NCBI GenBank assembly: GCA_964388495.1
Contig: CAYMAT010000001.1
Coordinates: 5,483-69,482 of the forward strand
Length of the DNA stretch: 64,000 nucleotides
Source of the DNA: CAYMAT01 sp964388495
GTDB lineage: Bacteria; Patescibacteriota; Gracilibacteria; Peribacterales; Peribacteraceae
Reading direction: 5' to 3'
Below, one piece after another: positions 1 to 7,178 of this stretch. The position numbers and the translations under genes are program-made. The notes beneath the pieces were generated by a model. The model was not told where the DNA came from and did no database searches. It worked only from the letters and a program-made list of their open reading frames with translations. The first letter of the stretch is position 1. Each line of letters begins with the position of its first letter.

Positions 1-378
1 GCCCATGCCCGTACCCAGGGGATCGCCTCCCTGGATCATGAAGTTGGGCATCACGCGGTGGAACTTGAGGTTGTCGTAGTAGCCGGCCTTGGCCAGCAGG
101 ACAAAGTTGGTGACGGTCTTGGGGGCGACATCCGCATCCAGTTCCACGGTCACATCACCTTTGCTGGTGTGCAGCACCACCGTGTGCTTGCCGGTCAGCA
201 GGGTGCCGTCAAAGGAGGCGCGTGCCTTGGCGAGTGCGGAGTTGTCCATGGAGTCGGTTTGGGTAACGGCGCTGGAGGAAGAGTCCGTTCCGGTGGTGGT
301 ATCGCCCTTGGAGCAGCTCACCAGCAGGAAGGCCAATGCAAACAGGGGAATAATAAACTTGACGAGGTTGTTCTTCAT
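1..378 (-). CDS. Cyclophilin-type peptidyl-prolyl isomerase, lipoprotein (C-terminus outside window)
   Basis: Reads from ATG at 378 to the window edge without a stop, giving the first 126 residues. A short basic n-region and hydrophobic stretch end in the lipobox LVSC (Cys 22), so the mature protein should be lipid-anchored outside the cytoplasmic membrane. A Ser/Thr-rich linker (about 25-45) leads into a cyclophilin domain from about residue 53: the strand [14 protein letters not shown] and the active-site stretch [15 protein letters not shown] with the catalytic Arg and the Phe/Gln pair are visible. The family catalyses cis-trans isomerisation of Xaa-Pro bonds; an exported copy would assist folding of surface proteins. 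The end of the domain lies beyond position 1. Family assignment is firm; the physiological client is unknown. Confidence 0.9.
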   Translation of the reverse strand, partial: MKNNLVKFIIPLFALAFLLVSCSKGDTTTGTDSSSSAVTQTDSMDNSALAKARASFDGTLLTGKHTVVLHTSKGDVTVELDADVAPKTVTNFVLLAKAGYYDNLKFHRVMPNFMIQGGDPLGTGMG

Positions 379-594
379 AGCTGGATGAAGGTACTGACCG
401 CAGACCGACTCGGCAAGAAACCACGCCATACTTTGGTGGTTCAGGCAAAAGCGTATACGATACATGAATGTCATTTTTTATGCTTTATGAAGCCAAAAAA
501 TTCATTTCTGACTGTTTGTGAAAATGTTACAAAATGTTCTTGATGAAAGCGGTGTCTCGCAGCCTTGTTGCACTCGGGAAACCCTGCTTCGCAT

Positions 595-1638
595 TCAGCC
601 AATGATTCTTTCCGACGCCGTTTTTTGCAGCAGTTGCGCAATACGGTCTGCGGCATCCAGGGATACGAAGGATTGCCATTTCTGAGAGAGCGCAGCGCGC
701 CTCTCCCCGTCCTCCAGCAGGGCTTTCACCGCCGGCACCAGACCGCGCTGCAGATCGGACTGCGGCAGTACCGTACCCCCGCCCCACTTCTCCGCCACCC
801 TGGCGTTGGCGGTCTGGTGATCCTGTGCCAGTCCGGGAAGCGGAACGAAAATCGCGGGGATGCCGTTGCCCGCAAGCTCGCTGATGGCGCCCGCCCCGCT
901 GCGGCTCAAGGCCACGTCCGTCATGGCGTAGAGGTGCGGGAGATCACGGTGGGCAAACTCCGCGGTGTAGTACCGACGGTCGGTATTGGGCGGGCCTTCC
1001 TTTCCCTTGCCGGTCAGATGGACGATGTCGGTAAAGGACAGCAGCTCCTCCAGATGCTCGCGCACGGCCTGGTTGAGGGCTACGGCGCCCTGGCTTCCTC
1101 CGTACACCAGCAGTACCGGCCGGTCGCCTTTGATGCCCGTGATGAAGAGTCCGCGCTCGCGCGAACCCTGCGTCACTTCGCTGCGGATGGGATTGCCCGT
1201 AAAGATCGCCTTGTCCGATCCCGCATCGCCCGGCATCCCGCGGCAGATGACGCGTGCCATGCCGCTGATCCACCTGCTGGCCTTGCCCATGACCGCGTCG
1301 GAGTCATGCACTATAAGAGGCACGCCCCGCATCCACGCCGCAAGGGCCACAGGGAAGCTGGCCGCACCGCCTTTGCAGAACACCGCATCGGGTTTGATTT
1401 TCCGTACCCATACGAACGACCGGATCAGGTCGCGGGGAAGCGTCCACGGACGCAATCTGCGTGAGGCGACGGCTTTTGCATCCAGATTCTCCTGCTTCAG
1501 AAATTCCAGATCCTCCGCGCGATTGGAGCAGGCAAAGAACGCCTGTGCCTTGGGATCACGCTTCTCCAGCGCGCGCCACACGGCCACGCAGGGCGTGACG
1601 TGTCCAAGGGAGCCGCCGCCGACAAACAGGTAACGCAT
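595..1638 (-). CDS. murG: UDP-GlcNAc:lipid I N-acetylglucosaminyltransferase MurG
   Basis: 347 residues, near the usual 350-360. MurG adds GlcNAc to undecaprenyl-PP-MurNAc-pentapeptide on the inner membrane face to make lipid II. The N-terminal glycine loop reads GGGSLGHVTP (usual form GGTGGHxxP), the mid-protein loop GGSQGA and the donor-binding segment SRSGAGAISEL with PLPGLAQDHQ are all present, typical of GT28 enzymes. I chose ATG 1638 because it gives the canonical N-terminus and lies 2 nt after the ftsW stop codon, so ftsW-murG form a coupled operon in the order known from division/cell-wall clusters. No Shine-Dalgarno sequence is seen, consistent with translational coupling. The Leu replacing Gly in the first loop is unusual but conservative in context. 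Confidence 0.95.
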   Translation of the reverse strand: MRYLFVGGGSLGHVTPCVAVWRALEKRDPKAQAFFACSNRAEDLEFLKQENLDAKAVASRRLRPWTLPRDLIRSFVWVRKIKPDAVFCKGGAASFPVALAAWMRGVPLIVHDSDAVMGKASRWISGMARVICRGMPGDAGSDKAIFTGNPIRSEVTQGSRERGLFITGIKGDRPVLLVYGGSQGAVALNQAVREHLEELLSFTDIVHLTGKGKEGPPNTDRRYYTAEFAHRDLPHLYAMTDVALSRSGAGAISELAGNGIPAIFVPLPGLAQDHQTANARVAEKWGGGTVLPQSDLQRGLVPAVKALLEDGERRAALSQKWQSFVSLDAADRIAQLLQKTASERIIG

Positions 1639-1640
1639 AA

Positions 1641-2819
1641 TCAGGGTGCGCCAAAGGTCCACGTGCTGAATTTCCCTTTGCGCGCCTGACGCTCGACGCG
1701 CGCTTCACTGGTGGACTGCATGGAGATATTGAGGAGAATGCCTACTCCTATAAGAAGGGACAGCAGTGACGATCCGCCGTAGCTGATGAACGGCAAGGTG
1801 AGACCCGTGAGGGGGAAGAGCCCCAGGTTCACGGACATGTTGATGAGCGTCTGCACGCCTATCCACGTGGTGATGCCGGTGGCCAGCAGAAATCCAAAAC
1901 GGTCCTGCGCCTGTGTGGCGATTTTGTATCCGCGGTAGACGAGAATCGCATACATTCCCAGGACGATCAGCAGACGGAAGAATCCCAGCTCCTCCGCCAT
2001 GGCGGAGAAGATCATGTCGCCTTTCACCTCCGGCAGGTAACCGAATTTCTGGATCGATTTTCCGTATCCCACGCCAAACGGTCCGCCGCTGCCGATGGTG
2101 ATGAGTGCCTGTTTCATCTGGAAGCCCACGGTTTCCGCGATAGTGGGGTCCTCCGGCCGCAAAAACGCCATGAAGCGCGCGCGAATGTAGGTCTTCTGCA
2201 GAATGATGGGCAGACCCATCACCGCGGCCAGACCGCCGCCCATGAAGAGGTGAAGGACGTTCCCGCCGGCGATGAAGAACATGGCCGCGGCGATGGAGGA
2301 GATCACCAGAAAGGATCCCAGGTCCGGCTGGATGGCGATCAAGAAGGTGCTGATGACCAAAAGCGTCACAAAAGGGATGAACCCCTCCTTAAAGGTGCCG
2401 ATCAGCTGCTCGCGTTTCTGCAGCCACACGGACAGATAGAAAATGAGCGAGAGCTTGAGGAACTCCGACGGCTGGATGGAAAACGGCCCGATGCGCAGCC
2501 AGCTCCACGAGGTTCCCCATCCCGCGTTGACGCCGGGGATGAGCACCAGGATGAGCAGGAAGATGCTGAACATGTAGAACTGCTTGGCGTATTTTTCCCA
2601 TATCCGATAGGGAATCATCATGGCGATGAAGAGCGCCCCCGCCCCCACCGTGATGTGCGCGATGGTGCGCCACAGGTAGAAGGAGTTGGTGCCCTCGCCG
2701 TAGAGCTTGAGGGTCAGCTGGTAGCTTTCAAAAACACTCACGCTGGCCAGCATCGCCAGGCCAAACAACGTCAGCACAACCGTGATGCCCAGGAGAAGCA
2801 GGTCAATCCGTCGGAACAT
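1641..2819 (-). CDS. ftsW: SEDS-family peptidoglycan polymerase FtsW
   Basis: 392 residues with about ten membrane segments. FtsW/RodA proteins polymerise lipid II into glycan strands together with a class B PBP. Diagnostic SEDS segments are present: IQPSEFLKLSLI, IQPDLGSFLV, and the C-terminal NLGLFPLTGLTLPFISYGG region. ATG 2819 was chosen over a longer in-frame extension to 3233, because that extension is the antisense of lspA and of a repeat arm and has no membrane-protein character. A TATACT hexamer (2829-2834) lies 9 nt upstream, facing this gene. The murG start follows its stop by 2 nt. FtsW rather than RodA is inferred from linkage to murG; the sequence alone does not separate the two fully. 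Confidence 0.93.
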   Translation of the reverse strand: MFRRIDLLLLGITVVLTLFGLAMLASVSVFESYQLTLKLYGEGTNSFYLWRTIAHITVGAGALFIAMMIPYRIWEKYAKQFYMFSIFLLILVLIPGVNAGWGTSWSWLRIGPFSIQPSEFLKLSLIFYLSVWLQKREQLIGTFKEGFIPFVTLLVISTFLIAIQPDLGSFLVISSIAAAMFFIAGGNVLHLFMGGGLAAVMGLPIILQKTYIRARFMAFLRPEDPTIAETVGFQMKQALITIGSGGPFGVGYGKSIQKFGYLPEVKGDMIFSAMAEELGFFRLLIVLGMYAILVYRGYKIATQAQDRFGFLLATGITTWIGVQTLINMSVNLGLFPLTGLTLPFISYGGSSLLSLLIGVGILLNISMQSTSEARVERQARKGKFSTWTFGAP

Positions 2820-2834
2820 GAGAATGCGAGTATA

Positions 2835-2867
2835 GGTGACCGAGGTGACCGAAGAAACCGAAGTGAC
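2835..2867. repeat. Single arm of word-repeat family B (GACCGA words)
   Basis: A run of iterated words of the type GTGACCGA/GAAACCGA lies between the divergent ftsW and lspA genes. The same words form a complete two-armed hairpin after dnaJ at 46879-46959. Here only one arm is visible, so it may be a solo or decayed copy. Confidence 0.55.
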
Positions 2868-2921
2868 TGCGGAAAGTGGAAAAATATTCAGAAAATTCAA
2901 TTCCGTCGCTATTCTTTGTGT

Positions 2922-3371
2922 ATGACGCTTGTCCTTGTCACTGCCGTGATCGCTTTGATTCTCAGTCTCATGGGAAAACTCCTCGCAGATCTTCTGCTCA
3001 CCGCGTATGTCCCTGTGCTCGGCACGTTTGCGGGTTTGCGGTACGTCCTCAATCCGGGTGTCGCATTTGGCGTCACCTTCCCGCCGCTTATCCAATGGTT
3101 GCTGGTGGCCGGCGCCGTGGCGCTGGTGGTGTACGGGTCCATCAACGCCCGGACCGTGTTTCAGAAAATCGCCTTCGGCCTCATTCTGGGCGGGGCGTTG
3201 GGCAACATTCTGGACCGCATTCCGGACGGGCATGTGACCGATTTTGTCCAGGTGTCCACCTTCCCCATTTTCAATGTGGCGGACAGCTGTGTGACGGTGG
3301 GAGTGGCAGTATTGGCAGTGGAGTCGCTTCTGGCGGCTGTCTTTAAAAGAAAAGGCTTACAGAAGCCATAA
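2922..3371 (+). CDS. lspA: Lipoprotein signal peptidase (signal peptidase II)
   Basis: 149 residues, four predicted membrane helices. LspA is the membrane aspartyl protease that removes the signal peptide from diacylglyceryl-modified prolipoproteins. The family blocks NPGVAFG, GGALGNILDRI and FNVADSCVTVG are present, carrying the two catalytic Asp residues (in GNxxDR and NxADS). The ATG at 2922 is favoured over an in-frame upstream extension that is antisense to ftsW; a TATTCT hexamer at 2910-2915 sits 6 nt before it, implying a leaderless transcript. Divergent from ftsW. It ends 57 bp before murA. The lipobox-bearing cyclophilin at the window start is a plausible substrate. Confidence 0.93.
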   Translation: MTLVLVTAVIALILSLMGKLLADLLLTAYVPVLGTFAGLRYVLNPGVAFGVTFPPLIQWLLVAGAVALVVYGSINARTVFQKIAFGLILGGALGNILDRIPDGHVTDFVQVSTFPIFNVADSCVTVGVAVLAVESLLAAVFKRKGLQKP

Positions 3372-3412
3372 AAGCAGGTATCGGACCCCTATTGCGGAAG
3401 CCGTTTCTGGGG

Positions 3413-3418
3413 TATAGT
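3413..3418 (+). promoter_or_regulatory. -10 element TATAGT of murA
   Basis: TATAGT ends 10 nt before the murA ATG; there is no Shine-Dalgarno sequence between. A start site 6-7 nt downstream of the hexamer would leave a leader of only about 3-4 nt. Confidence 0.5.
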
Positions 3419-3428
3419 TCTGCTTCCC

Positions 3429-4694
3429 ATGGACCTCACGTACAAAGTTGAAGGAGGCCTTCCCCTCCGTGGCGATGTCACGATCAGTGGCAGCAAAAAC
3501 GCCGCGCTTCCGCTGCTTGCGGCAAGCGTGCTGGCACCGGGTGAAACGGTGTTCCGCAACGTGCCCAAGCTCCGCGATATCGAGATCATGCTCCAGATCC
3601 TCAACTACCTGGGGGCGGAGACGTCCTTTGTGGACGGCACGGTGCGCGTGCGCGCGGAGAAAATGGTGAACAAGGCCATCCCGGCGGAGTTCGTCAGTAA
3701 ATTGCGCGGGTCCATTGTCCTGCTTGGTCCGCTGCTTGCGCGCTTTGGCGTGGTGGAGATGGCGTATCCGGGCGGATGCGTGCTGGGCAAGCGCCCGGTG
3801 GCCGCGCACATTTCCGCGCTTACGCAACTGGGTGCGCAGGATATGAGCACGGAGGAGACGCTGCATCTGCAAGGAACGCTCAAGGCGGGGAGGGTCATCC
3901 TTCCCGAATTCTCGGTCACGGCAACGGAGAACGCGGTGCTGGCCGCCTCCATTTTGGAAGGCGAGACGGTCATAGAGATCGCCGCGGCGGAACCGCACGT
4001 GCAGGATGTGGAGACATTCGTCCGCAGCATGGGCGCATGGGTGGACGGCATTGGCACGCACACGGTCACAGTGCGCGGCACCAAGAGCCCCAAGCCCGTG
4101 GAGCATGAGGTGACCAGCGACTATCTGGAGACCGGATTCTTCGTGCTTGCGGCTCTGGTTTCTCGCGGCCGCATCCGCATCCACCGTGCGGATATTTCGC
4201 ACCTCACTATTTTCCTGGATTCCATCCGTCGCATGGGTGGCATCTGGAAGTACGACGAAAGCGAACAGACGCTCTTTGTGGATGGAGAAATTTCCTCTCT
4301 CTCCGCGCTCAAAGTCCAGACGCTCATCTACCCCGGCTTCCCCACGGATTTGATGGCTCCCATGGGCGTGGCCATGACGCAGGCCAAGGGCGTGAGCCGC
4401 ATTTTTGAGACGTTGTTTGAGGGACGCATGGCGTACCTGTACGAGCTGGAAAAAATGGGTGCGCACGTGGAAATCCTCAACTCGCATGAGGCGCTCATCA
4501 TCGGTCCCACGGAACTGCGCGGCAGGCAGGTGGCCAGTAACGATATCCGTGCCGGCGCGGCCATGGTGCTTGCGGCACTCTGCGCAGATGGCAAAACCAC
4601 CATTAGCGATATCAAGTACATCGAGCGGGGGTATGACAGTCTCCCGGACAAATTGAAGGCTTTGGGAGCGAAGATAGAACGGATTGAGGCGTAA
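3429..4694 (+). CDS. murA: UDP-N-acetylglucosamine 1-carboxyvinyltransferase
   Basis: 421 residues, the normal MurA length. It transfers enolpyruvate from PEP to UDP-GlcNAc, the first committed step of peptidoglycan synthesis, in the cytoplasm. The SGSKNAALP substrate loop (catalytic Lys near residue 22), the PGGC loop with the fosfomycin-target Cys at residue 117, GSIVLLGPLLAR and the closing Arg-rich DIRAGAAMVLAAL block are all visible. The presence of Cys rather than Asp in the PGGC loop means the enzyme is nominally of the fosfomycin-sensitive kind. Own promoter (TATAGT at 3413). An inverted word repeat (4701-4752) begins 6 bp after the stop. Confidence 0.97.
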   Translation: MDLTYKVEGGLPLRGDVTISGSKNAALPLLAASVLAPGETVFRNVPKLRDIEIMLQILNYLGAETSFVDGTVRVRAEKMVNKAIPAEFVSKLRGSIVLLGPLLARFGVVEMAYPGGCVLGKRPVAAHISALTQLGAQDMSTEETLHLQGTLKAGRVILPEFSVTATENAVLAASILEGETVIEIAAAEPHVQDVETFVRSMGAWVDGIGTHTVTVRGTKSPKPVEHEVTSDYLETGFFVLAALVSRGRIRIHRADISHLTIFLDSIRRMGGIWKYDESEQTLFVDGEISSLSALKVQTLIYPGFPTDLMAPMGVAMTQAKGVSRIFETLFEGRMAYLYELEKMGAHVEILNSHEALIIGPTELRGRQVASNDIRAGAAMVLAALCADGKTTISDIKYIERGYDSLPDKLKALGAKIERIEA

Positions 4695-4700
4695 AATAAT

Positions 4701-4752
4701 GGTTATTCGTAATTCGTTATTCGTGGTTACTAATTACGAATCACGAATTACC
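4701..4752. repeat. Empty inverted word repeat, family A (ATTCGT words)
   Basis: The left arm begins GGTTATTCGTAATTCG and the right arm, reverse-complemented, begins GGTAATTCGTGATTCG, so the 52 bp fold into an imperfect hairpin. The same words flank the four-helix-bundle gene at 15973-16410 and occur as gene-less hairpins at 13790-13847 and 55764-55821. It lies directly after the murA stop codon and could act as a terminator or RNA-processing site. Confidence 0.7.
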
Positions 4753-4803
4753 CGCTTCTAATCCCTTTCTCCCGCCCCCCACTTCAACTACCATCACCCC
4801 ATC

Positions 4804-5337
4804 ATGCTTACCTTCTCCGCACTCTCCGAATCCTCCGTCAAAATCGCCGGCGGGCAGACACCCGTCACGGTGTTTCCGGACGCTTCTCCCAAGTCCGTCT
4901 CGGAAAAAGACGGCATCGTGATCCTCTCCGTTCCGGAGGACGTGATGCGCGACAAGATCGTCACGTGGCCCGGTGAGTACAATATGGGCGGGGTGAGCAT
5001 CCGCGGCATTGGCCACGAGGATGGCAAGCAGGTCTCGTACGTACTCACTATCGACGGCATCCGCATTGGACTGCTCTCCGCGCCGCTCAAAGAGTGGAGC
5101 GACGCCCAGATCGAGTCCGTGGGTGACATTGACGTGCTGGTCATGCCCGCAGGGGAAACCAAGATCTGCCAGAAACTCATCGATGAGTTTGATCCCCGCG
5201 TCCTCCTGGTTTTGCCGGGGAAGGAGAAGGGTGCCCTGGGCGCCATTGAGAAGATCATCGGTGCCAAGCAGACCGCGGACGAGTACAAGGTAAAGAGCCT
5301 CCCGCAGGAGGGCCGTGAGGTGGTGGTTTTGGCGTAA
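4804..5337 (+). CDS. Degenerate metallo-beta-lactamase-fold protein
   Basis: 177 residues resembling the UlaG-like (L-ascorbate-6-phosphate lactonase-like) branch of the metallo-beta-lactamase superfamily. The segments TWPGEYNMGGVSIRGI, then a strand pair YVLTIDGIRIGLLS and the DIDVLVMPAGE strand match the superfamily pattern GPGEYE..G..I.GI / idGl.i / vDvl.iPvG. The expected HxHxDH metal-binding motif is absent: the equivalent region reads ILSVPEDVMRDK. The protein is therefore probably not a metal-dependent hydrolase, or has changed chemistry. Such short forms are common in CPR genomes in my recollection. ATG 4804 is the first start after the murA-end hairpin; no clear ribosome site. Function unknown. 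Confidence 0.6.
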   Translation: MLTFSALSESSVKIAGGQTPVTVFPDASPKSVSEKDGIVILSVPEDVMRDKIVTWPGEYNMGGVSIRGIGHEDGKQVSYVLTIDGIRIGLLSAPLKEWSDAQIESVGDIDVLVMPAGETKICQKLIDEFDPRVLLVLPGKEKGALGAIEKIIGAKQTADEYKVKSLPQEGREVVVLA

Positions 5338-5365
5338 TTGGCTAATAGAAGCGAAAAATAGTGCT

Positions 5366-5393
5366 TTGACTTTCTTTAAAAGTACATTATTTT
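5366..5393 (+). promoter_or_regulatory. Sigma70-like promoter of the 5554 gene
   Basis: TTGACT (5366-5371) and TATTTT (5388-5393) are separated by 16 bp. Transcription from here would give a leader of roughly 150 nt, exceptional in a window where most promoters abut the start codon. Confidence 0.45.
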
Positions 5394-5452
5394 ATGCGCT
5401 CGCTCTTTCACAGCGCCACTACCCCCCACAACCCCTTATTCGAGGGATGTGC

Positions 5453-5473
5453 AATTCCACGGAATTATTTTTT
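5453..5473 (+). terminator. Leader hairpin with U6 tract, attenuator-like
   Basis: AATTC-CACG-GAATT (5453-5466) is followed by A and six T (5468-5473). It lies inside the predicted leader of the 5554 gene, 80 nt before the start, so it would act as an intrinsic terminator or attenuator. The stem is weak (A/T-rich), so read-through is likely. Confidence 0.4.
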
Positions 5474-5493
5474 ATCTGTGGAGGAGCACAGAT
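5474..5493 (+). promoter_or_regulatory. Leader hairpin exposing GAGGAG
   Basis: ATCTGTG and CACAGAT form a perfect 7-bp stem around the loop GAGGAG. A related sequence, GTGGGGGAGCACAG, recurs at 5508-5521. The 12 nt GTGGAGGAGCAC at the top of this hairpin are exactly complementary to the top of the hairpin after the gene (6229-6248). Confidence 0.55.
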
Positions 5494-5553
5494 AACGAAT
5501 GAGGAAAGTGGGGGAGCACAGGATTATTCCAACGTTTTAAAAAGGACAATGCC

Positions 5554-6195
5554 ATGTTGAATTTTTTAAGCATACTGGGTGGTCTTTTCGGCGGCGACCG
5601 AGCCGGTCCCGATTTGAAGATTATTATTGTCAAAGGCTACGGGAAAACCAACGTCATCATCGAAAGCTTGAAGGGGCAGTTCCGTTTCCCCTTCGAGAAT
5701 TCGACCAAGGTAGGCTCCCAGGTCACCCAGGTCGAGCAGGGTTTCCGCGTTACCGTGGCGGGCGAGCTGGAGGTGAAACACATCTTCACCACCGCGACCA
5801 ACAAGGTCCGGATCAGCATCCGCATCCCCGAAGGTGAGTCCCAGCCGGTGATCACCTTGAACTTGCCCGAGACCATCCACGCTCATTTCGAGCGTCAGGT
5901 GGTCAGCCAGGAGTGCGTCCGCGGTCCTGCTTCCACAATGGACGGTCTACATGACGGCATCGGGGTCTTCACGGTGAATAACCAAGAAGAACTCGATGCG
6001 TTGATTTCCCAGATTCAAGCCGGCCGCGTGCAGCAGCGCGGTTCCGCAGATCGATCCGCCAGCAATGGCAAGGACGCGGCCTCCAGCGCCAAGCGCCCCG
6101 CCGGTGCGGGAGCCGATCTAAGCGGCCAGCACACGCCGAACAATAAGCCCGGCTCGTACCAAACACCGGCTTCGGGCCCAGGCAAGCGTGCCTAA
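5554..6195 (+). CDS. Unknown 213-residue protein with structured leader and trailer
   Basis: I do not recognise the family. The first about 145 residues have an alternating beta-strand pattern (KIIIVKGY, NVIIESL, FRVTVAGEL, VRISIRIP, VITLNLP), suggesting a compact beta-rich domain; the last about 60 residues are Ser/Ala/Gly/Pro/Gln-rich and probably disordered, ending GPGKRA. No signal peptide or membrane helix; the short N-terminal MLNFLSILGGLFGG is hydrophobic and could be a membrane-associating helix. The start has a purine-rich AAAAAGGACA about 5 nt upstream, a better ribosome site than most genes here. It has its own promoter, an attenuator-like hairpin, and matched hairpins before and after the gene. 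A stand-alone unit that may have been acquired; function unknown. Confidence 0.75.
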   Translation: MLNFLSILGGLFGGDRAGPDLKIIIVKGYGKTNVIIESLKGQFRFPFENSTKVGSQVTQVEQGFRVTVAGELEVKHIFTTATNKVRISIRIPEGESQPVITLNLPETIHAHFERQVVSQECVRGPASTMDGLHDGIGVFTVNNQEELDALISQIQAGRVQQRGSADRSASNGKDAASSAKRPAGAGADLSGQHTPNNKPGSYQTPASGPGKRA

Positions 6196-6210
6196 GCAAA
6201 ACCGTTGGCA

Positions 6211-6226
6211 GGATGTGAAAACATCC
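6211..6226 (+). other. GGATGT-GAAA-ACATCC hairpin in trailer
   Basis: A perfect 6-bp stem closed by a GAAA tetraloop, 16 nt after the stop codon of the 5554 gene and just before the next hairpin at 6229-6248. Confidence 0.5.
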
Positions 6227-6228
6227 GA

Positions 6229-6250
6229 AACCGTGCTCCTCCACGGTTTT
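6229..6250 (+). terminator. Hairpin with CTCCTC loop and short U-tract
   Basis: AACCGTG and CACGGTT pair around the loop CTCCTC, followed by four T (6247-6250). It probably terminates the 5554 transcript. Its loop is the complement of the GAGGAG loop in the leader of the same gene. Confidence 0.6.
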
Positions 6251-6262
6251 ATCGTGTCATAA

Positions 6263-6290
6263 AAAGAAGCCGCCGTGTGGCAGCTTCTTT
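6263..6290. terminator. Bidirectional terminator hairpin
   Basis: AAAGAAGCCGCC-GTGT-GGCAGCTTCTTT folds into a long stem with A/T ends on both sides, between two convergent genes (5554-6195 forward and 6303-6470 reverse), so it can serve both. Confidence 0.65.
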
Positions 6291-6302
6291 CGTTTACCAC
6301 AG

Positions 6303-6470
6303 TTACTGGTTTCCGCCGCCCGTGGGGAGATCCACGTTAATGGACGGTCCGGAATTGGTGGAACCACCCGTGCCAGCCATATTGCGGAAAATCAGGAATC
6401 CGATACCGAGAATCACGACGACGGCGATGATCGCCACAATGGCCGTCATGCTGGAGTTGCTATCTGACAT
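6303..6470 (-). CDS. Small single-span membrane protein (55 residues)
   Basis: ATG 6470 to TAA 6303. Residues 9-29 form one membrane helix rich in Ile/Val (AIVAIIAVVVILGIGFLIF), followed by a Gly/Ser/Thr/Asn-rich tail ending TGGGNQ. The N-terminus MSDSNSS is short and uncharged apart from Asp, so the tail is likely exposed outside. No homologous family recognised. Its 3' end faces the bidirectional terminator at 6263-6290. The codon pattern and clean boundaries support a real gene, but small size keeps confidence moderate. Confidence 0.6.
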   Translation of the reverse strand: MSDSNSSMTAIVAIIAVVVILGIGFLIFRNMAGTGGSTNSGPSINVDLPTGGGNQ

Positions 6471-6545
6471 GTGAAAAGGGAGAAGGAATGTGCCCTCTTA
6501 AACGGATGAAGCGGCTGATTCTTACAGCATGTTATAGTGTTCCCC

Positions 6546-7100
6546 ATGGATGCGTTGTTTTGGGGCGTCGGCGTGCTGCTGGTCATGGGCCTGGTGATCA
6601 CGGGCTACCGGTATTTCACGTCCGTAGACCCGCTGCTGCGTGCTGCAAAAAAAGGCGATGTATTGGCGCAGTATCAATTGGCCAAGGAATTGTACGACGG
6701 GAAGAACCGCCCGCAGGACAGGCACCAGGCTTCCTATTGGTGCGCGCTGGCGGCAGAGGCGGAGTACAGCGACGCAGAGGCGTTTTACGGGTACATGCAC
6801 GAGCACGGGGCGGGAGGGCTGCCCAAAAGCCGCGAGGTGGCGGTGCAGTGGTACAGCAAGGCGGCGGGACACGGACACCGCGACAGCCAGAGATTGGTGG
6901 GCCTTTCCTACTACCACGGGCGCGGGATCCCGCAGAATTACTTTGAGGCGTATTGCTGGCTCAACGTGGCGCGGGCCACGGGCGTCCTGAACCAGGAAGA
7001 GAAGAACATCATGAAGGAGATCGAAGACATGCTGGATCCCAACCAGCTGCGCCTGGCGCAGAAGGAAGCGGTGGAGAGACATGCAAAGACACGCGGTTAG
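6546..7100 (+). CDS. Membrane-anchored Sel1-like repeat protein
   Basis: 184 residues. One N-terminal membrane helix (about 4-22, LFWGVGVLLVMGLVITGY) is followed by Sel1-type TPR-like repeats: A.yWcalAAE.....A...ygymhehG, then AVQWYSKAAGHGHRDSQRLVGLSYYHGRGI and a third AYCWLNVARA. Sel1 repeats mediate protein-protein interactions. The ATG at 6546 is preferred over a GTG nine bases upstream because TATAGT (6533-6538) ends 7 nt before it and would overlap the GTG. The bulk of the protein should face one side of the membrane; partner unknown. A short palindromic word repeat (about 7104-7125) follows the stop. Confidence 0.8.
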   Translation: MDALFWGVGVLLVMGLVITGYRYFTSVDPLLRAAKKGDVLAQYQLAKELYDGKNRPQDRHQASYWCALAAEAEYSDAEAFYGYMHEHGAGGLPKSREVAVQWYSKAAGHGHRDSQRLVGLSYYHGRGIPQNYFEAYCWLNVARATGVLNQEEKNIMKEIEDMLDPNQLRLAQKEAVERHAKTRG

Positions 7101-7103
7101 AGA

Positions 7104-7125
7104 TGACAACTGATAACTGATAGTT
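7104..7125. repeat. Short palindromic word repeat (CTGATAACTGATAG)
   Basis: CAACTGATAACTGATAGTTG has complementary ends (CAACT/AGTTG) and an iterated ACTGATA word, placed 3 bp after the Sel1 gene stop, like the other word repeats at gene ends in this window. Confidence 0.4.
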
Positions 7126-7142
7126 GAAAGATAATTTTTTGT

Positions 7143-7172
7143 TTGACAAATACTTTACTAATCAAGTACATT
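7143..7172 (+). promoter_or_regulatory. marR promoter with possible operator
   Basis: TTGACA (7143-7148), 18-bp spacer, TACATT (7167-7172), then 6 nt to the ATG at 7179, so the transcript should begin on or next to the start codon. The spacer holds an inverted repeat TACTT-N8-AAGTA (7151-7168), a candidate autoregulatory MarR operator. Confidence 0.6.
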
Positions 7173-7178
7173 TCAAGT

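Noticed and set aside
2820..3233. N-terminal extension of FtsW by about 138 residues
   Set aside because: The extension is antisense to lspA and covers a word-repeat arm; MFRRIDLLLL at 2819 is a normal FtsW start.
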